From the NCBI GenBank assembly GCA_902806565.1, contig CADCXA010000008.1, positions 248,001 to 312,000 on the forward strand: a stretch of DNA of 64,000 nucleotides, read 5' to 3'. A model generated the notes under the pieces. That model made no database searches. It was not told the DNA's origin and saw nothing but the letters and a program-made list of their open reading frames with translations. The translations under genes and the position numbers were made by a program. This DNA is from Hypoxylon rubiginosum (taxonomy: Eukaryota > Ascomycota > Sordariomycetes > Xylariales > Hypoxylaceae). Positions 58,713 through 64,000 of the stretch are shown here, piece after piece (the stretch's first letter is position 1; every line of letters starts with the position of its first letter).

Positions 58713-60940
58713 ATGAAGCGCTTTAGCAGAGCCGTATGCTTTTACCCCCCCTCGCGGCATAATTGGGTTATCCGTTACTCTTATATATATACCTATTTAT
58801 ATAAAACCGTATTGCTAACTATTGAATCCCTCGATAGCTCTCGAGAGGGAAAAGTGATAGCAAGTCCTCTAAGAAGAATAAGGACTCTAAGGACGGTACC
58901 GCTTCACCCTCCTCTAGTGGTTCACGGGAGACGCAATCGCCTGTATTGACTCCCTCTTCCTCTACGTCGACTCTGAACGACATTAGAAACAAACCACTAC
59001 CCCCCAACAATGCTGGAACGCACGGCGGTGATCATAGCGGCTCTGCTTTGCAAGGCCAGGCTGGTCAGGCACCAGGTCAAGGAAGTGTTCCCGATAGGTT
59101 TAATAGCATGGGACCTCAGCAGTCGCCTAACGGCGCTGCTACTCCTCGACATGGCGGCACCCTCCCGCCGACTGTGGTCATTAGCCCAAGTGCTCCAGTA
59201 CGCTTATCTCCTTTCTACTATTCTTGTCGGGATATAGGCTAACGTTGTGCTACCTATAGCACATCCCGCCCCCTGGCGCTGCCGAGACCATGCCGCACGA
59301 TCTTGCACCGCCCAAGGCCGGCCAGAAGTCGTTGATGTTTGACCGTCTCCACCAGACGCCGAAAGATGTTCCCGAAGGCATCAGAACACCCAAGCGACAG
59401 CATTCGTCGCGATTTGATATCTCGGCACACCGAGAGCTCGAGAAGCTCCCCGGATTCCACGAGGTACCCCCTAACCGACGACAGGAGCTCTTCATGCAGA
59501 AGATTGACCAGTGCAATGTCATTTTCGACTTTAATGATGCTAGTGCCGACATGAAGTCCAAAGAGATCAAGCGTTTGGCCCTGCATGAGCTGCTTGACTA
59601 TGTGGCAAACAACCGCCAAGTCATCACGGAACCGATGTATCCTCGAGTCGTCGAGATGTTCGCCAAGAACCTATTCCGCCCGATTCCTCCGCCCATGAAT
59701 CCCCAGGGAGAGGCGTTTGACCCCGAAGAGGATGAGCCTGTCCTTGAAGTTGCCTGGCCCCATATCCAGGTCGTATATGAGTTCTTTTTAAGATTTATCG
59801 AGAGCCAGGATTTTAACACAAACATCGCCAAAGCTTATATCGACCACAGCTTTGTCCTTCAGCTCCTGGAACTTTTCGATTCAGAAGACCCCCGTGAGAG
59901 GGATTTCCTCAAGACGACCTTGCATCGAATTTACGGGAAATTCCTGAACCTTCGTTCCTTCATCAGACGCTCTATCAACAACGTCTTCTTCCAATTCACC
60001 TACGAGACAGAGAGATTCAATGGGGTTGCCGAGCTGCTCGAGATTCTTGGATCCATTATTAACGGATTCGCCTTGCCCCTCAAGGAGGAGCACAAACTCT
60101 TTTTAACTAGAGTGTTGCTCCCTCTACACAAGGTCAAGAGCTTGAGCATGTATCACCCCCAGCTTGCGTACTGTATCGTTCAGTTCCTCGAGAAAGACGC
60201 GTCCCTCACCGAGGACGTTGTCCTTGGCCTCCTTCGATATTGGCCCAAGGTCAACAGCACCAAGGAGGTTATGTACCTCAACGAGGTGGAGGATATTTTC
60301 GAGGTAATGGATCCTGCGGAATTCGCCAAGGTTCAAGAGCCTCTATTTCACCAACTCGCCAAATCGGTCGCGAGCCCTCATTTTCAGGTTGCGGAACGAG
60401 CATTGTATTTCTGGAACAACGAATACTTCTGCAACCTCGTGAGCGACAACGTCGAGATTATCCTTCCCATCATGTTTGCACCACTGTATGAGAATTCTAA
60501 GGGACACTGGAACAGGTAAGAAAATTTAACCAAATATTTGCTCGTCGAGTCTAACAATAAGGGGTAGGACAATCCATGGGATGGTTTACAACGCAATGAA
60601 GCTCTTTATGGAAATTAACCCGCAGCTTTTCGATGACTGCTCTCACGAGTATACGGAACAGCAGAACAACGCTGGGGCGCGAGAAGCTCTTCGCGAGAGG
60701 AAATGGGCCGCGATCACTGAGCAAGCGAATAAAAGGAAATCGAACGGCACTGGCGGAACCCCCGGGCCGTCCCCGAAGCAGCTGAACATCCTCCCGCGCG
60801 TAGAGGAGGCTGATTCAGTCACAGAGGATAACCAGAAGAGGTTAGATTCGCTTAAGCTGCAGGATGCTGACCGTGGCAGTCGCCGCCCGAGTACCCACGA
60901 ACGACAGAACTCGGCAGCCTCTGCTAGAAGCCAGCGGTGA
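58713..60940 (+). CDS. PP2A regulatory subunit B56 (Rts1-like)
   Basis: Predicted 669-residue protein from four exons: 58713-58733 (7 codons, MKRFSRA), 58838-59197, 59260-60515 and 60568-60940, with introns of 104, 62 and 52 nt, all in phase. The N-terminal about 170 residues are disordered and Ser/Gly/Pro-rich (basic [10 protein letters not shown] start). The B56 HEAT-like core follows (about 170-590): [67 protein letters not shown] and [10 protein letters not shown] disordered tail ends the protein. Family knowledge: B56 (yeast Rts1, fission yeast Par1) directs PP2A to centromeres, septation and stress targets. Exon 1 is the least certain part; reading straight on from the ATG at 58713 gives a wrong frame, so the first intron is required. 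Confidence 0.92.
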
Positions 60941-62348
60941 TTCCTGCTTCATTTTCTCATAACACCTTTTGACGGGAGGTGCTTCTTTAGCTACTGTGAC
61001 GATAGACTTTGTAAGCGATGATGATCTGGTTTACACAAACCTTCCAAAATTCTGTTTCGAATCATAAATTTTCTCAGCTCATTCACCATCCGTGAGACCG
61101 GAACTCTTTCGATCAAGCCTCTATTGTTCCCGGTTTGGGCCATTATCTCTGTGTAGGACATGGTCTACATCTCGATTGCAACGGACCATGGTGAGCTTCT
61201 CTTCGACGAAACCACCTGACGATCAAACTCGACCCTGGAGTTAGGATTCTTGAGTCTGAACAACTTCGGGAAACCAGGCTCATGCTGAATATTCCATTTC
61301 CCGTACATACTTGACGGCTCGACATGTCGTTCAATTCCACCTACCATCGAGTACCTACAAAAGCCGGCTGAGGGGTTGGTAGATACGTTTCACGTAAAGT
61401 CGTACCAACTCCCGTGGATAGGATGCTCTATAAAAATGGCGGGCAATTCATTGCAAGAAAAAAAAAGAGATATATCGAACGAAAGAAAAGCCCGTGGTAA
61501 GAGGCATGGCGACAAATGCGCCGGATGCTAAAAGGGACGGGCAGGAGTCGGAAGTGGTTCGGGGAAGAGTTTAACCAACTCTTCCCGATGTATGGATTTT
61601 TTTCGTCCTCGTCAATTGACAGGACTTGGCGAGTCAAAAAAATGGTTTGACTGGCGTCGATAGGGACCAAGGGCAATGAGATGACAGGCACACGGTTTAC
61701 TTTGCAAACGATAATACAACCTTGATAGACCTCTTCCTGTTGTGTCGTGTTGTTTTTCTTCTTTTGTTACGACTTTTCTTTTCAAAAAGCCGTTGAATGT
61801 TTTTTTTTAAGGAGACGGTAGTTGATGATGATGAGATGACACTGTTTTGCGTGAATGAGATAATGTCGCCGATTGTTGGACGTCGAGGGAGTGTATGTGA
61901 GAAAAACGCCGACTTTGTATGAGACGCCGAGGTCAAGTATTCGTTCTTTTTCTAGTTTATCGAGTATGCTTTTATCGCTTGTTCATTGCATAGCATGGAT
62001 CACGGCTTAGACTTTCGGTGAGTATGAGAGATGACTTTTAATGGCGGTTATATGATAGGTATCTAATAGTGGAAGGTTATACCTTTGAGAATTACTTTTA
62101 TACCCCTATCTTGCTTCGGGCGCTGACACTAAGTAAGTTGACCGTGGGCGGACTATTAGCATGCACGATTAGAGCATTTCACTAGGGAGTATTTTCATTG
62201 ACAAGGCCTTTTTCTTCTTCTTTACTTCAATCAAGGCTTTGCTACTGTGGTCTTTTGGTATCTACCAGTTTTTTTTTTTTTTTTTTTTAATTTAAATCAC
62301 ATACCTCTCTCCTCTTTTACTGCGTAGCCTAGATATAGGTACACTCAC
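60941..62348. other. Convergent spacer, RTS1 / PSD1 3' ends
   Basis: A 1.4-kb region lies between two converging genes. It has a T20 run at 62269-62288 and several A/T runs. Small frames (around 61428-61936, minus) look non-coding. It should hold both 3' untranslated regions; no RNA gene is seen. Confidence 0.5.
62269..62288. repeat. Poly(T)20 homopolymer tract
   Basis: Twenty consecutive T lie about 60 bp beyond the PSD1 stop codon, in the convergent spacer. It is comparable to the tract at 7416-7439. Confidence 0.88.
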
Positions 62349-63981
62349 TTACTCTTCTACATATCCGAGAGCCTGCCCCACCTTGACCTTCTGCCCCTTC
62401 TCGACGGCCCAGGCGAAGCCGCCCTTGGCGCCGGGGACGTTGCTCCCGGCGACGGGGGCCTCGAAGACCAGCACGATGGTGGAGCCGAGCTTGAAGCCGC
62501 CCATCTCGTCGCCGCGCCGGAGTGCGTGGCCGCCGAGGACCCCCGAGGCGGCGGCGTACACGGCCTCGGAGAACCCGGAGTAGGGCTCCCCGCGGGCGGC
62601 GGCCTCCTCGGCGGCGCGGTCGGCGGCGGTGTCGGTGAGGAGGGAGTTGGTGCGGAGCTCGCGGTCGAAGTGGACGGCGATGGAGCCGACGTTGGTGGCG
62701 CCGACGGGGACGAAGGAGAAGAAGCCCCAGCGCCAGCGGCCGAGGAGGACGACGCGCTCGTTGAGGGTGAAGAGGCCCGGGAGGGTGCGCTGGAGGTAGG
62801 GGGAGACGGAGAAGAGCTCGCCGGCGAAGTGGCGGCGGCGCTCGACGACCCAGTTGGCGGGCGAGTGGAAGCGGTGGTAGTCGCCGGGGGCCAGGTACAC
62901 GACGGCGTAATAGAGCGCCGTGCGGTCGCCGGGCGACAGCAGGTCGTACCAGGGCCGCTCGCCTAGGGCTAGGTCGGCGCGGACCTCGGACACGGCGCCG
63001 GGGCTCGAGGGCCGCGCCGTCTGGTCCTCGAGGTCCTTGGACGCGTGCCGGCTCTGCTCGTCGTCCGGGCCCGAGAGCAGGTTCGGCAGCGTGTACGAGA
63101 TGCCGTTGACGCGCGCGAACTCCTCGTCCGAGCTCACGAGCTCCTCGTCGCCGCGGGTCTGGGCGGCGGCGCGGTCCGGTTCCGTCGATTGGTCGTCGGG
63201 TTGCTGCTGCCCCTGCTGCTGCTTATCGGACAGGCTAGGGGTAGGGGTGTTCTTGCCGAGCAGCGCGTCGATGGTGTAGGTCATGCCCTTGACCTGCTCG
63301 ATGTCGTTGCCCTCGATCTTGCCGAACTGCAGGACGCGGCCGTCGGCGGGCGACAACAGGGCGTTCGGGTTGGCGTCGAGAGGCCGGGCGCCGGGCTTGA
63401 GGGTGCGGTAGAAGAAGGCCGAGAGGTTGGGGTACACGCGGAGGTCGGGCTCGGACACCTCGTCCAGGTTCACGCCGAAGATGTACGCGTATAGCTTGAA
63501 GCCGGGCACGCGCAGGTAGTACGGGATGGTTATCTCGTTGAACTTGCCCCACAACCTCGACATGGCCTTCAGGGGCAGCGTCGACATTACTTTGACTTGC
63601 CTGCGGGGAGAGCGGTTAGCTAGCCGTCGGCATGACGAATTGGGTGTGTATGCGAGTTACATACCATGGTCCGTCTGGTCGTATACGCTGCCGTCTCCTC
63701 GGACGGGCAGCGCCGTCGAACTCTGATGCCTCCCGCTCGATCCTTTCCTTCTCCCGCGCCTGGGTCTTGTAAAACTGGACGAAACCGAGAAACCCAATTC
63801 CCAAGCCTACTGGTATAGGGTACCATCGTACTTTCGTATCCCTCAGCGCACTGCGTAGCCTCGACCCGAACCGCTCGCTATTTTGCCATTTCTGTGATGA
63901 TCGGTGGAACGGTGCTCTCGATGTAGCAGTGAACTGTCTGGTCGATTGCCGCGTCGCGGACGTGTAGGTCTGTCGGAGCAT
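62349..63981 (-). CDS. Phosphatidylserine decarboxylase, mitochondrial type (Psd1)
   Basis: Predicted 522-residue proenzyme from two exons, complement of 63665-63981 and 62349-63600, with a 64-nt intron. An Arg/Ser/Thr-rich presequence (about 1-45) is followed by a hydrophobic inner-membrane segment (GLGIGFLGFVQFY, about 55-75). The decarboxylase domain has SPADGRV, DYHRFHSPANW and the self-cleavage site LGST near residue 479 (Ser gives the pyruvoyl group). Family knowledge: it converts phosphatidylserine to phosphatidylethanolamine at the inner mitochondrial membrane. An about 80-residue Gln/Asp/Glu/Ser-rich insertion (about 232-315) interrupts the domain. The second exon is extremely GC-rich. 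The start ATG lies 19 bp from the window edge and has no competitor in frame within the window. Confidence 0.94.
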
Positions 63982-64000
63982 GCACGGTGATATCTGGCGA

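Noticed and set aside
62526..63494. Two plus-strand frames (146 and 149 codons) opposite PSD1
   Set aside because: Low-complexity Gly/Ala/Val/Glu shadows of a GC-rich exon with an unambiguous product on the other strand.
1..64000. CRISPR arrays, operons, insertion sequences, prophage or an obvious transposon
   Set aside because: No spaced direct repeats, transposase, integrase or reverse-transcriptase motifs were seen; gene structure is that of a fungal nuclear chromosome.

Overview
This window is nuclear DNA of a filamentous ascomycete (Pezizomycotina; the proteins look most like Sordariomycetes, with no closer placement possible by eye). The evidence is about 20 protein-coding genes with short GT-AG introns (mostly 50-80 nt) and CTNAC/CTAAC-like branch sites, typical fungal housekeeping proteins, CT-rich leaders, and AT-rich spacers sprinkled with CCTACCTA/TAGGTACC-type motifs. 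I see no operons, CRISPR arrays, rRNA, plasmid or phage features. All splice sites were placed by hand from conserved protein sequence and checked for reading-frame consistency; no transcript data were available.

Layout, left to right. 0.4-7 kb: a divergent pair of membrane-traffic genes, CASP/Coy1 (-) and the CORVET subunit Vps3 (+). 7.5-14 kb: a BCS1-like AAA ATPase (-) and the ribosome-biogenesis protein Pwp2 (-). 14.5-18 kb: a septin (+) converging on a mitochondrial pyruvate dehydrogenase kinase (-). 20.3-24.2 kb: a USP7/Ubp15-type deubiquitinase (+). 25.2-26.1 kb: an unrecognised Cys-rich/acidic protein (-). 27.9-29.7 kb: a questin-oxidase/AflY-like protein (+). 30.4-32.3 kb: an ankyrin-containing cytosolic-type L-asparaginase (-). 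33.8-37.3 kb: a beta-propeller plus inositol-polyphosphate 5-phosphatase fusion (-). 38.7-39.3 kb: a small DUF4748-like membrane protein built from micro-exons (+). 40.1-41.8 kb: a CID/RS-domain RNA-processing protein (+). 43.8-46.8 kb: transportin/Kap104 (-). 46.8-49.9 kb: a 3.1-kb spacer without a recognisable gene. 49.9-50.4 kb: a proteasome-assembly chaperone PAC4-like protein (-). 51.1-52.6 kb: a carnosine N-methyltransferase-like protein (+). 52.9-54.0 kb: an SDR oxidoreductase (-). 54.6-56.6 kb: TFIIIC subunit Tfc1/Sfc1 (-). 58.7-60.9 kb: PP2A B56 regulatory subunit Rts1 (+). 62.3-64.0 kb: mitochondrial phosphatidylserine decarboxylase Psd1 (-).

The genes do not form one pathway. They are a normal mix of trafficking, nuclear transport, RNA and ribosome processing, proteostasis, mitochondrial and lipid functions. 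The AflY-like gene and the SDR have no polyketide synthase, NRPS or terpene gene beside them, so no biosynthetic cluster is indicated.

I found no convincing new multi-gene system. The items most worth checking are gene-structure oddities (a GC-AG intron and a possible start-codon-only exon in the deubiquitinase gene, micro-exons in the DUF4748-like gene, an in-frame alternative acceptor in VPS3), complementary CCTA/TAGG arrays inside and after the SDR gene, a G-quadruplex motif and a long gene-free spacer at 47 kb, GC-rich gene islands with long antisense ORFs, and the unrecognised Cys-rich protein at 25-26 kb.
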